DNA from: JAJFUG01 sp964473155
GTDB taxonomy: Bacteria; Gemmatimonadota; Glassbacteria; GWA2-58-10
Assembly: GCA_964473155.1 (NCBI GenBank)
Contig: CAYYNT010000002.1
Coordinates: 1-64,000 of the forward strand
Direction: 5' to 3'
DNA length: 64,000 nucleotides
Shown piece after piece: positions 43,722 to 52,068 of this stretch. Positions within the stretch are counted from its first letter, which is position 1. The number at the start of each line of letters is the position of its first letter. Below the pieces are notes generated by a model. The model saw nothing but the letters and a program-made list of their open reading frames with translations. It had not been told where the DNA came from and searched no databases. The translations under genes and the position numbers were made by a program.

Positions 43722-44819
43722 TCACCCGCCCTGAACATAGGCTTTCTTTATCTCCTCGAACCGTTCCAGGATCGGAAGACGCTGCGGACAGGCGGTTTCA
43801 CATGCCTCACAGCCCGTGCAGAGATCAAGCTGGCTCAGGTCCTCAATCCCGTAATGCCATTTGAGACGGTCGTACAGGCTTTCACCCTGCCTGAGAACCA
43901 AATGGTTGTACGATTCCACGAACTTGTAAACCTCTATCCCCTGCGGGCATTCGCGGCAGTAGCGGCAGCCGGTGCACAGACGGTCGAAAGAGTCCTGTAT
44001 GTGCCCCTTGAGCGCATTCAGGTCAAGCGAGGCGGCTTTACTGTCCCAGTCCCGCCAGGCCTGCACCGCGCTCCGCACCTCCTCCACCGAGCTGAAGCCG
44101 ACAAGGGCGGCGGTGATCTGCGGATGACTCCATAGAAAACCCAGCGCCGCCTCCAGCATGCTCTGTTCAGGCCGGTTGCGGATGAACCCGAAAGCCTCGG
44201 GATTCTGTACAATCGTGCCGCCGCCCAGAGGATTCATGACCACAAGCCCTATTCCGGCCTTCCCCGCCGCCAGCACCGCCGCCTCGCGATACGGGAAATT
44301 GACCGCGTTGTAACCGAGAGTCACGCCCTCGAAGATATTCTCATTCAGAATAACCTGAATTTCGTCCCCCGGAAGGTGGGTGCTGAAAACAAGATGACGG
44401 ACAATGCCTTCCTGCTTCGCCTTCAGAAGCTCATCCACCGCTCCGCCGATTTTACGAGATTCCCAGCCCTCCAGCGAAAGAATGTACCAGCAGTGGTAAA
44501 AGTCAAGGCAATCCACTCCCAGCCTGGCCAGAGAGCGTTCCAGATCGGCGCGTACGCCATCGGCGCCCGGCTTGCTCGTTTTGCTTGAAAGATAGAAAGG
44601 CTTCCCGCCCTTTTTCATCTGACGGACCGCGGCGCCCACGATCTGCTCGCTCATGTCAGCGCAATAGCCCGGGGCGGTGTCAAAATAATTGATTCCGGCT
44701 TCGTGGGCGGCCAGAACGACCTCGGCCATTTTCTGCACGTTTTTCGGTTCGGCGAATCGCATGGCGCCAAAAGCCAGACGGCTGATCGAAATTCCAGTTT
44801 TGCCATACTGAGAGAACAT
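43722..44819 (-). CDS. aldo/keto reductase with C-terminal two-cluster ferredoxin domain
   Basis: This protein of about 365 residues starts at MFSQYGKTGISISRLAFG, the usual N-terminus of the family, with AAGGAAGG upstream. Residues about 1-270 form the AKR barrel: NYFDTAPGYC contains the catalytic Asp/Tyr region, although the usual Lys/His are less clear. Residues about 275-360 have CTGCRYCRECPQG and CTGCEACETACPQR, two [4Fe-4S] sites. AKRs with this ferredoxin tail occur in anaerobes and transfer electrons to unknown substrates. With the flavoprotein downstream, it may form a small anaerobic reductase operon. Confidence 0.9.
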   Translation of the reverse strand: MFSQYGKTGISISRLAFGAMRFAEPKNVQKMAEVVLAAHEAGINYFDTAPGYCADMSEQIVGAAVRQMKKGGKPFYLSSKTSKPGADGVRADLERSLARLGVDCLDFYHCWYILSLEGWESRKIGGAVDELLKAKQEGIVRHLVFSTHLPGDEIQVILNENIFEGVTLGYNAVNFPYREAAVLAAGKAGIGLVVMNPLGGGTIVQNPEAFGFIRNRPEQSMLEAALGFLWSHPQITAALVGFSSVEEVRSAVQAWRDWDSKAASLDLNALKGHIQDSFDRLCTGCRYCRECPQGIEVYKFVESYNHLVLRQGESLYDRLKWHYGIEDLSQLDLCTGCEACETACPQRLPILERFEEIKKAYVQGG

Positions 44820-45288
44820 CCTCGAGGCCTTCCTTTCGGGTCGTTTACAGTACTCATGCTCCAATACGGACTGCCATTTATCACAGATTGCAGTATATCT
44901 GGCAGTGACAAAGGGGAGACAGCCGGTGAATACTGAATTATCCTGACTGTGAATCAGCCCGGCAGAGCACGGATCAACACTATTCCGCCGTTCTCTTTGA
45001 AAATACACAGCCTGTGATCACCGCAAATTGAACAGAATAAATTTACTCACTCCACTTTCGATTATCAACTCTCCATTTATCCCCAGTCTCACAACGAGCC
45101 ATTAGCATATCCGGCCTGACCGCCTTGAAAAGAAACACCGGTTGTGTTAGTTTTGTCAAGTCAGGAATAGTCGACCGGGTAAAATCAATCCCATACGCAT
45201 CCTGTCCCCCGGTTATTACAGACAGGAATGCTTTTTTTGATTCAGGATCGATTCCAGGGATAAATCCTCAACGAGGCTCCTGAAAAGA
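44820..45288. other. gene-free divergent promoter region
   Basis: About 470 bases lie between the aldo/keto reductase (minus) and murG (plus). An open frame continues upstream of the aldo/keto reductase start but has no family similarity and no ribosome-binding site. TTGACA on the minus strand near 45155 lacks a convincing -10 box. No hairpin or riboswitch was recognised. Confidence 0.4.
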
Positions 45289-47349
45289 ATGAAAATTATC
45301 CTGTCCGGCGGTGGAACAGGCGGACATGTTTATCCGGCGCTGGCCATAGCCGATGCGCTGAAAAAAGAGTACAACGATGCCGAATTCCTGTATGTGGGAG
45401 TGAAAGGCCGGGCCGAGGAGCAGATTGTCCCGGCCATGGGGTATTCGATCCGCTATGTGCACGGCATGGGGTTCGGCGGCAGCCTGATAGGCCTGGGCAG
45501 CCTCATGAGCAGTCTGCATCTGGGTCTCGGATTGCTTCAGGCCGCCTTGATCCTGATTGGCTTCAAACCCCGCCTGGTGATCGGCACCGGAGGATACGCC
45601 AGCGTACCGGCTGTCCTGGCCGCCGTGCTGTTACGTAAAATGGGAATTCTGGATTGCAGTATTTTCATCCATGAGCAGAATTACTCCCCCGGCCGCTGGA
45701 ACCGTCTGGTGGCCCGCTGGGTGGACAGGGTCTGGGTTTCTTTCGAGGGATCGATTCGTTTTTTTAACGGCGCCAGGGCCGAGTACACGGGTTATCCGGT
45801 GCGGGAACAGATTTCTCCCCGGGAAAAGAAATCCGCCCGGCGCGAGCTGGGCATAAGCGATCAGGCCAGGGTGCTGCTCGTGTTTGGAGGCTCACAGGGG
45901 GCCAGGACAATCAACCGCGCCCTGGTCGAGGCCTTGCCGCAGATATTGTCGGACCGCCGGGTGGAAGTGTTCCATGGCTATGGCGTGCAAAAAAATTCAT
46001 CTTATGACGCAGCCAGGGACACGCGCAGAAGCGTTGAAGCCCTGGGCCTGGACAACAGTTTCCTGGAACGCTACCACAGCACCGACTATTTTCACGACAT
46101 CCAGACTTATTACGCCGCGGCCGACCTGGTGATATGCCGGGGTGGAGCGGGGACGCTAAACGAAATATGCCGTTGCGGATGTCCGGCTCTGATAGTACCT
46201 AAATCAAATCTTTCCGGCGAACATCAGGTGGTCAACTCACTGGCGCTGGCCCGCACGGGAGCGGCCGAGGTTATACTGGAGCGTCCGGTGCTGGTCAACG
46301 GCGTCCCGGAAGCGTTTGTCAGCGGCCGGGAAATTGCCTCCGCCGTCCGGCGCCTTCTTGACGATGACAGCGCGCTGGAGAAAATGTCCAGGGCCGCGCT
46401 CGAATTGAATCTCCGTTCCAACGCATCTCTGTTCATAAGATCGGTGCAGGATGAGCTTGACGGTAACCATGCTCCCGTGCCGGCCGTTATCTCGCGGCCG
46501 GAGAGCGCCGCGCCGGAGGGCGAGGATCTGACCCGGCTGTCGCTCCTTTCCCCGTCCAGGATATTCTCGGTGGCGCAGAAAACAGCGGCCGGCAAGAGCG
46601 CTGCCGAGATAGACGTTCATCCCCTGGCGCGAATCCTCAGGTACTTCGCCGATGACTACCTGGTGAGCCGCCGCTGGCAGGTGCGTAACATCGGCGTAAA
46701 AATGGTCGGACTGCTCCAGCACGCCGAAAGTCGCGAAACCCTGCTGGACATGCTCCAGGACCGCCGTCCCGACCGCTGGTGGAAACGTCTGGCCGGCGGG
46801 GATTACTATCAGGTCGGGTTCATCCGCCGCAACGCGCTGACCTCGCTGGCCGCGCTCGGCGTCTGGGATGACCGTCTTCGCGCGGCGCTTGTCCAGGCAC
46901 TGACCGCAGACCCATATTATGAAGTACGCTCCGAGGCCGCCCAGACAATCCTGACCCTGGCCGCCAAGATCGGCCCGAGCGAGGAGCTTTCCAACGCTCT
47001 TCAGTCAAACCTGAACCACCGTTCTCCCGAGGTGCGCTGGCGCTGTCTCGAGGCCGCCGGAGCGGTCGCCCCATCCGCCGATTCAATCCATAACCTTAGC
47101 GACCTGCTCTATCACCCGAACTGGCGTATCCGTCAGGCCCTGCTGCGTGCAGTCTCCCACCTTCTGGACCGCGGCGTGGTGCGTTCCGGCGACCCACTTG
47201 TCGGGCGCATGGATCAACTGATCCCCACCTGCACCGATTTCACTCCCACATTCCCGCTCAAGCGCTCGTTCAACGAGCTTAAAAACGGCGCGCGGTTGAA
47301 CAGTGGCGCGGCAAGTCCGAACAGCCTGACCGGAGGGGACAGAACATGA
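45289..47349 (+). CDS. murG: MurG glycosyltransferase with C-terminal HEAT-like extension
   Basis: This 686-residue protein is nearly twice the usual MurG length (about 360). Residues 1-390 are a GT28 MurG: LSGGGTGGHVYPALA, HEQNYSPGRWNR, VFGGSQGARTINRAL, CRGGAGTLNEI and PKSNLSGEHQVVNSL, the lipid I and UDP-GlcNAc-binding motifs. MurG adds GlcNAc to lipid I on the inner face of the membrane. Residues about 393-455 form a linker, and about 455-655 are alpha-helical HEAT-like repeats (RRNALTSLAALG, VRSEAAQTILTLA, VRWRCLEAAGAVA, WRIRQALLRAVSHLL), likely a protein-binding scaffold. There is no frameshift. Its stop overlaps mraY (ATGA). Confidence 0.92.
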   Translation: MKIILSGGGTGGHVYPALAIADALKKEYNDAEFLYVGVKGRAEEQIVPAMGYSIRYVHGMGFGGSLIGLGSLMSSLHLGLGLLQAALILIGFKPRLVIGTGGYASVPAVLAAVLLRKMGILDCSIFIHEQNYSPGRWNRLVARWVDRVWVSFEGSIRFFNGARAEYTGYPVREQISPREKKSARRELGISDQARVLLVFGGSQGARTINRALVEALPQILSDRRVEVFHGYGVQKNSSYDAARDTRRSVEALGLDNSFLERYHSTDYFHDIQTYYAAADLVICRGGAGTLNEICRCGCPALIVPKSNLSGEHQVVNSLALARTGAAEVILERPVLVNGVPEAFVSGREIASAVRRLLDDDSALEKMSRAALELNLRSNASLFIRSVQDELDGNHAPVPAVISRPESAAPEGEDLTRLSLLSPSRIFSVAQKTAAGKSAAEIDVHPLARILRYFADDYLVSRRWQVRNIGVKMVGLLQHAESRETLLDMLQDRRPDRWWKRLAGGDYYQVGFIRRNALTSLAALGVWDDRLRAALVQALTADPYYEVRSEAAQTILTLAAKIGPSEELSNALQSNLNHRSPEVRWRCLEAAGAVAPSADSIHNLSDLLYHPNWRIRQALLRAVSHLLDRGVVRSGDPLVGRMDQLIPTCTDFTPTFPLKRSFNELKNGARLNSGAASPNSLTGGDRT

Positions 47350-48500
47350 TCTACTACCTGGCCAAATACGTCCTCGAGCCGATCCAGGGGTTCGAATGGT
47401 TCCGTCTTCTCAGCTATGTCTCGTTCCGCTGCATACTAAGCGCAATTACCGCATTCGGGCTGATCATCCTGTTCGGCAACCGCACGATCCGCTGGCTGTA
47501 CCTTAAAGGCGCGCGAGACACGATCCACAATTACGGCATCCTGGACCAGGAAAGCAAGCGCGGCACTCCCACAATGGGCGGGGTGATGCTGATAGGATCG
47601 CTGTTCATTTCCATCCTGCTGTGGAATGACCTTGCCAACCCGTTCGTTCACTGGATCACCGCCGCCATGCTCTGGTTCGGCGGAATAGGATTCTTTGACG
47701 ACTACCAGAAGATCAAGCACCAGGACAGCCGGATGGGCCTGAGCCAGAAAAAGAAACTCGCCCTCCAGACTCTGTTCGCAGTCCTGTTCATGGCCGCGTT
47801 CCTCTCCGACCGTTTCAGCCCCCTGAGCGCGGACAGGGTCAGGCTGATTCAGGGTCTTAGCGCAGTCGAGCCCGAACAATTCAAGTTCCTGCTGCAGGTG
47901 CCGTTCAGGAAGTACCCGGTGGCGGATATGTCCTGGCTGTATTTGCCTTTCGGCGTTTTTATCATCCTATCGATAAGCAATTCGGTGAATTTCTCCGATG
48001 GCCTCGACGGGCTGGCTATAGTTCCGGCCACTCTCACCGCGGGAGTGTACGGCCTCTTCGCTTATATCATCGGCAATTCCATACTCGCCGGGACTCTGCT
48101 TTTTACGCATATAGTGGGGAGCGCCGAGCTTTCGATCATTCTTTCTGCGCTTGTGGGAGCGGGGCTCGGTTTCCTCTGGTTCAACGCCTACCCGGCCCAG
48201 GTGTTCATGGGCGACACCGGCTCCATGGCCCTGGGCGGCGCGCTGGCCGTGGCCTCGATCATGCTCAAGCAGGAACTGCTGTTCCTTCTGGCGGGCGGGA
48301 TATTCGTGGTCGAGGGAGCCTCGGTGCTGATCCAGGAAAAACTCGGCATCGGCATCCTGGGGCGGCGCATATTCCACCGCGCGCCGATCCATCATAATTT
48401 TCAGCATTTCGGCATCGCTGAGACCAAGGTTGTGGTCCGTTTCTGGATTATCGGAATCATCCTGATGCTTATCAGCCTGGCCACGATAAAGATCCGCTGA
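47346..48500 (+). CDS. mraY: phospho-N-acetylmuramoyl-pentapeptide transferase
   Basis: This 384-residue membrane protein with about ten helices is MraY, which transfers phospho-MurNAc-pentapeptide to undecaprenyl phosphate to make lipid I. The diagnostic segments are GTPTMGGVMLI, FFDDYQKI, NSVNFSDGLDGLA (the MraY-type NxxNxTDGLDGLA) and VFMGDTGSMALGG. APIHHNFQHFG is the C-terminal HHxF motif, in which MraY usually has HHH. WecA-type enzymes lack this motif. Translation is coupled to murG by a four-base overlap, so both lipid I and lipid II enzymes are co-expressed. Confidence 0.95.
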   Translation: MIYYLAKYVLEPIQGFEWFRLLSYVSFRCILSAITAFGLIILFGNRTIRWLYLKGARDTIHNYGILDQESKRGTPTMGGVMLIGSLFISILLWNDLANPFVHWITAAMLWFGGIGFFDDYQKIKHQDSRMGLSQKKKLALQTLFAVLFMAAFLSDRFSPLSADRVRLIQGLSAVEPEQFKFLLQVPFRKYPVADMSWLYLPFGVFIILSISNSVNFSDGLDGLAIVPATLTAGVYGLFAYIIGNSILAGTLLFTHIVGSAELSIILSALVGAGLGFLWFNAYPAQVFMGDTGSMALGGALAVASIMLKQELLFLLAGGIFVVEGASVLIQEKLGIGILGRRIFHRAPIHHNFQHFGIAETKVVVRFWIIGIILMLISLATIKIR

Positions 48501-48502
48501 TC

Positions 48503-49948
48503 ATGAGCGCACCCCGAATCCGCTCTCTCTTACGCGACACCGCGCTCTACGGAATACCCGGAGTGGTGTCGCGAAGCATGGGTCTTCTTCTGCTGCCGGT
48601 CCTGACCAATGTCCTTCCTCCCGACCGTTTCGGCAACCTGAAACTCACGTATGTCCTGATCGGTCCCATCCTGCTTTTCATGGTGTTCGGCATGGGCACC
48701 TCGCTGGTGCGCCACCTGATCGGGGTTGAAAACAAAGCCGAGGTCTTCAGCACTCATTTCTGGCCTCTTTTCTGGGTCAGCAGTATCGGTTCATCTCTGG
48801 TGGCCCTGTTTTCCGGACCGATTGCGAAAATATATTTCTCCCAGAGCCTGCCCGGCGATGAGCTGATGATCCGCCTGGCCGCGCTGATCCTCTGGCTGGA
48901 TGCCATGACCACGCTGCCTTTCAGCCTCCTGCGCGCCGAGAACCGGCCCTGGATGTATCTGTCCGGAATGCTCGTTTCCACCCTTGTCTACGCGATTCTG
49001 GTATTTGTCCTGCTTGGATGGGCCGGCTGGGGTGTCGAGGGAGTGCTGACAGCCAATGCCGCAGGCAGCGCGGCTTCATTTCTGCTTTTTATCCCGGTGT
49101 TCAAAAGATACCTGAAAATTGGCTTCGACCGGAAAGCTTTCGCGGTCTATTTCGCTTTCGGTTTCCCGATCATTTTCTCCAGCCTCGGCAAGACTGTCCT
49201 CGACCTGGCCGACCGGCTGATTCTCGATCACATGCGCGGCCCGGAGATAGTGGGGTACTACAGCGCCGGTTATCAGATCGGCGCGCTGTCCAACCTGGCG
49301 GTGGCGGCGTTCACCATGGCCTGGAAACCTTTTCTGGTGCGGGTTTCGACCGAGCCGGACGCCGAGCGCACCTATGCCAGGGTCATGACATTCAGCCTGG
49401 TGCTGCTCTGCTGGATGACCGTTGTCACCTCCCTGCTGGCAGGTGAGATTGTCCGGCTCAAGTTCTTCGGTTTCAGCCTGATCGGCGAAAAGTACTGGCA
49501 GGGGCTGGATGTGGTGCCCGCTGTGATGACGTCTTACATATTCTACGGCGCTTATGTCAATCTGAGCGTGGGCTGCGACCTGATGAAGAAGACACAGTAT
49601 TTCGCCTGGACGACCGGAGCGGCCGCAATCTTTAACGTGGCGGCCTGCTTTGCGCTCATTCCGCCGTTCGGAATGATGGGCGCGGCCTGGGCCACGCTCA
49701 TCGCATATATTTTTCAGGCCGGCTTGCTGTATGTGCTTTCACAGCGCATATATCCTATCCGGTACGAGTGGGGCCGCCTTATCCGGCTCGCGGCGCTCAG
49801 CGCGGGTTTCTACTGGCTTGCCGTGATTTCCGGGGCAGGGTCAATCGTCAAGCTTGCGATAATTCTGCTTTACAGTCTGTCACTATTCGCCTTCAAGGTT
49901 CTCGACCGGCGTTCTGTCATCTCGATAATCCCGCTGCGGAATCGCTGA
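48503..49948 (+). CDS. polysaccharide/lipid-linked oligosaccharide flippase (Wzx/MATE-like)
   Basis: This 481-residue inner-membrane protein has about 14 hydrophobic segments and the MVF/polysaccharide-biosynthesis-protein pattern. The N-terminus is SLLRDTALYGIPGVVSRSMG, with FGNLKLTYVLIGP after the first helix and LADRLILDHMRGPEIVGYYSAGYQ in the second half. It starts two bases after the mraY stop, so it belongs to the murG-mraY operon. That context suggests it could move a lipid-linked precursor such as lipid II or an O-antigen unit, as MurJ or Wzx do. Sequence alone favours the Wzx-like group. Confidence 0.88.
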   Translation: MSAPRIRSLLRDTALYGIPGVVSRSMGLLLLPVLTNVLPPDRFGNLKLTYVLIGPILLFMVFGMGTSLVRHLIGVENKAEVFSTHFWPLFWVSSIGSSLVALFSGPIAKIYFSQSLPGDELMIRLAALILWLDAMTTLPFSLLRAENRPWMYLSGMLVSTLVYAILVFVLLGWAGWGVEGVLTANAAGSAASFLLFIPVFKRYLKIGFDRKAFAVYFAFGFPIIFSSLGKTVLDLADRLILDHMRGPEIVGYYSAGYQIGALSNLAVAAFTMAWKPFLVRVSTEPDAERTYARVMTFSLVLLCWMTVVTSLLAGEIVRLKFFGFSLIGEKYWQGLDVVPAVMTSYIFYGAYVNLSVGCDLMKKTQYFAWTTGAAAIFNVAACFALIPPFGMMGAAWATLIAYIFQAGLLYVLSQRIYPIRYEWGRLIRLAALSAGFYWLAVISGAGSIVKLAIILLYSLSLFAFKVLDRRSVISIIPLRNR

Positions 49949-50064
49949 AAACTATCCGGTTCAACAGTTGATTATTCTCCAGGGCTGAATTAACTTCCAT
50001 CTCAAAGCCTTATCCCCTGATATTTGAAAAGCAGTTAAAAACCATCACAGATATGGAGGAAAGC

Positions 50065-51369
50065 ATGGAAATCCTTAACCCGGCCGCCGGAGTGCTTGGC
50101 CTGGCCCTGCCTTTCGTACTGGCCATCGGATGTTGCCGCGCTCCTGAAAACGACGGTTCCCAGGCTTTGTCATCCCCACGCACCGTTACAGTCATGCAGT
50201 CAGGCCAGGCGGATGTGGTCGGTTCGGATAACGCGGCCCTGCAGAAAGCCGCCGATATGCTCCGCCCCGGCGACACCCTTCAGATCGGTCCCGGACAGTG
50301 GAACATGGATGATAAATTGATGATCCCCTGCTCCAATGTCACGGTGCGCGGGACCAGGGGCCAGACCGTCCTGTTCAAAAGCGCCGGTGTTTCCTCGAAA
50401 GTGGTCGATTGCGGGGATTACGGCGAACGTTTCCTGGTGGTGGCCGAGCCGGGGAAATTCAAGGCCGGCATGGGGATTACGGCCCAGGACAACGCTTTCA
50501 ACAGCGGCTGGGATGTGACAGTCACGACCATTCGCGAGATTGCGGGAGATACGCTCAAGATTGAGCCGTACACGGTGCGCGACTATAATTACGAGACCGG
50601 TGACTCGAAAGTGGAAAACAAGTTCCCGATCCTGACCGCGTATGAAAAAGAGGGGCTGGTGATCGAGGACATCGCCGTCGACGGAAACCGGGAGGGCGGC
50701 AATGCCTATATCGACGGCTGCCGGGGCGGCGGCATCTACCTGTACGACTGCCGCAACTGCGTAATCCGGGGTTGCGAGGTGCGCAACTACAACGGTGACG
50801 GTATCTCGTTCCAGATTACGGACAGAATCAAAGTCATCGACTGCGAGAGCCACCATAACTCCGGCTATGGAATTCACCCCGGCACCGGAAGCCCGAATGC
50901 CGAGATCACCGGCTGCCGTTTCCACCACAACGACCAGATCGGGTTCTTCCTCTGCTGGCGCGTACGGTTTGGGAAGTTCAGCGACAACGTTATAGAGAAC
51001 AACGGCCAGTACGGCATCTCGATAGGGCACAAGGACACGGACAACCTGTTCGAAAACAACATTATCCGTAACAACGGCCTCTGCGGGGTGATTTTCCGCC
51101 AGGAAACCGAGAAGCTCAGCGGGCACCGCAATGTTTTCCGCGGCAATACGATAGCCGATAACGGCGGAAAGGACTCCGGTTACGGCGTATACGTTGAAGC
51201 CCCGGCCCATGACCTGGTGTTCGAGAACAACACAATCGAAGAGACCCGCAGCGGGGCCGAGGCCACGCAGCAGTGGGGCCTCTGGATCAGCAAGGGGGCC
51301 GGGCCGGTCAAGTCGGAGGGCAACACTTTCCGCGGCAATCTGAAAGGCGAGTTGCACGACGCGAATTAG
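50065..51369 (+). CDS. lipoprotein with right-handed parallel beta-helix
   Basis: This 434-residue protein starts with MEILNPAAGVLGLALPFVLAIGC, a lipoprotein signal with lipobox AIGC. GGAGG lies 5 bases before the ATG at 50065. The body has repeated short strands with N/G turns typical of pectate-lyase-like beta helices: VIEDIAVDGNREGG, CRNCVIRGCEVRNYNGDG, CESHHNSGYGIHPG, NVIENNGQYGISIGHKD and NIIRNNGLCGVIF. These PbH1-type repeats bind or cleave polysaccharides. No lyase catalytic residue was assigned. It lies about 115 bases after the flippase and may be transcribed separately. Confidence 0.88.
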   Translation: MEILNPAAGVLGLALPFVLAIGCCRAPENDGSQALSSPRTVTVMQSGQADVVGSDNAALQKAADMLRPGDTLQIGPGQWNMDDKLMIPCSNVTVRGTRGQTVLFKSAGVSSKVVDCGDYGERFLVVAEPGKFKAGMGITAQDNAFNSGWDVTVTTIREIAGDTLKIEPYTVRDYNYETGDSKVENKFPILTAYEKEGLVIEDIAVDGNREGGNAYIDGCRGGGIYLYDCRNCVIRGCEVRNYNGDGISFQITDRIKVIDCESHHNSGYGIHPGTGSPNAEITGCRFHHNDQIGFFLCWRVRFGKFSDNVIENNGQYGISIGHKDTDNLFENNIIRNNGLCGVIFRQETEKLSGHRNVFRGNTIADNGGKDSGYGVYVEAPAHDLVFENNTIEETRSGAEATQQWGLWISKGAGPVKSEGNTFRGNLKGELHDAN

Positions 51370-51411
51370 AATGCTGCCGGATTAATGGTGAACAACTGAT
51401 ATGACATCTCT

Positions 51412-51451
51412 GGTTGACATGGGGCGCGGTGCGCCGCACCCCATGTCAACC
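51412..51451. repeat. 40-bp palindrome (diverged member of the dispersed family)
   Basis: Two 20-base arms beginning GGTTGACATGGGGCGCGG pair with two mismatches and no spacer. The GGGGCGCGG core is that of the dispersed palindromes, with ten extra bases on each side. It separates the beta-helix lipoprotein from the small membrane protein. Confidence 0.75.
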
Positions 51452-51536
51452 AACCTGACTGCCTATGAATGGAGGGGCCGCAATCATACATTGACCTTAA
51501 TACTCTATCGGCTGTACATTCCTGGGGAGATAAAGA

Positions 51537-51749
51537 ATGAGTACGAAAAAGATACTCTTCGATTTTCTGGCCATCTTCTCAATAACCCTCGTGTCCGCAA
51601 TCCTATCCACATTCCTTTACAGTCTCATCGTTCATGGAACCGGCATGGTGGATTGGGAGACATCGTTCCGCCTGGCTTTTATTCTGGGTATCGTTTTATC
51701 ATTCGCAAATGAGCGCAAAAGAAAAGAAGATAAAAAAATGCGATTTTAG
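51537..51749 (+). CDS. small two-helix membrane protein
   Basis: This 70-residue protein starts at an ATG with GGGGAG 8 bases upstream. It has hydrophobic segments at about 7-32 and 43-58 and a very basic tail (NERKRKEDKKMRF). No family was recognised. It lies between the 40-bp palindrome and repeat B copy 2, whose start touches its stop codon. It is probably a real small gene of unknown role. Confidence 0.55.
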   Translation: MSTKKILFDFLAIFSITLVSAILSTFLYSLIVHGTGMVDWETSFRLAFILGIVLSFANERKRKEDKKMRF

Positions 51750-51920
51750 AAGCCTGTTGAAAAAAGATCAAAAAACACAACTCCCTGTTTCCCCCTTTCC
51801 TTATGGAGACTAACTTCTCTACTGCCAAGCAGTTGCAGATAGACTGAAGTAGCGGCTGTTCCTCCCCCCATCTCAAGTGGGGATCGAGGGGATTTTATCC
51901 AACAAATCAACACGCTTTTA
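51749..51920. repeat. interspersed repeat family B, copy 2 (about 172 bp)
   Basis: This diverged copy of 41052-41220 has ends AAGCCTGTTGA and (complement) AAAAGCGTGTTGA. Blocks shared with copy 1 are TGAAGTAGCGGCTGTTCCTC followed by CCCCCA, and the GGATTTTATCC hairpin. Here CCCCA-TCTCAAG-TGGGG forms a further hairpin that is weaker in copy 1. No flanking duplication is evident. Confidence 0.6.
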
Positions 51921-51974
51921 GAGAGTTTTCAGTCAAACAGTTATCTCTTTGACAGCCGAAAAGATCAGCGGATA

Positions 51975-52010
51975 AAAAGCCGCGGCACGGCATGTCGCGC
52001 CACGGCTTTT
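51975..52010 (-). terminator. terminator of the murE operon
   Basis: AAAAGCCGTGGC pairs with GCCGCGGCTTTT with one mismatch, followed on the minus strand by TTATCC. It lies 58 bases beyond the murE stop. The loop includes a GGCACGGC-like stretch. Confidence 0.75.
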
Positions 52011-52068
52011 GAACTATCTTCTCTTTACTCGCATCTTGATCCCGGTATAACCTTCTTCCAGAACAGAC

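Noticed and set aside
47346..48500. WecA/TagO-type transferase instead of MraY
   Set aside because: The SVNFSDGLDGLA segment, the HHxF C-terminal motif and coupling to murG favour MraY.
50200..51357. 385-codon minus-strand frame opposite the beta-helix lipoprotein
   Set aside because: Its repetitive Val/Ala composition mirrors the beta-helix repeats on the other strand.
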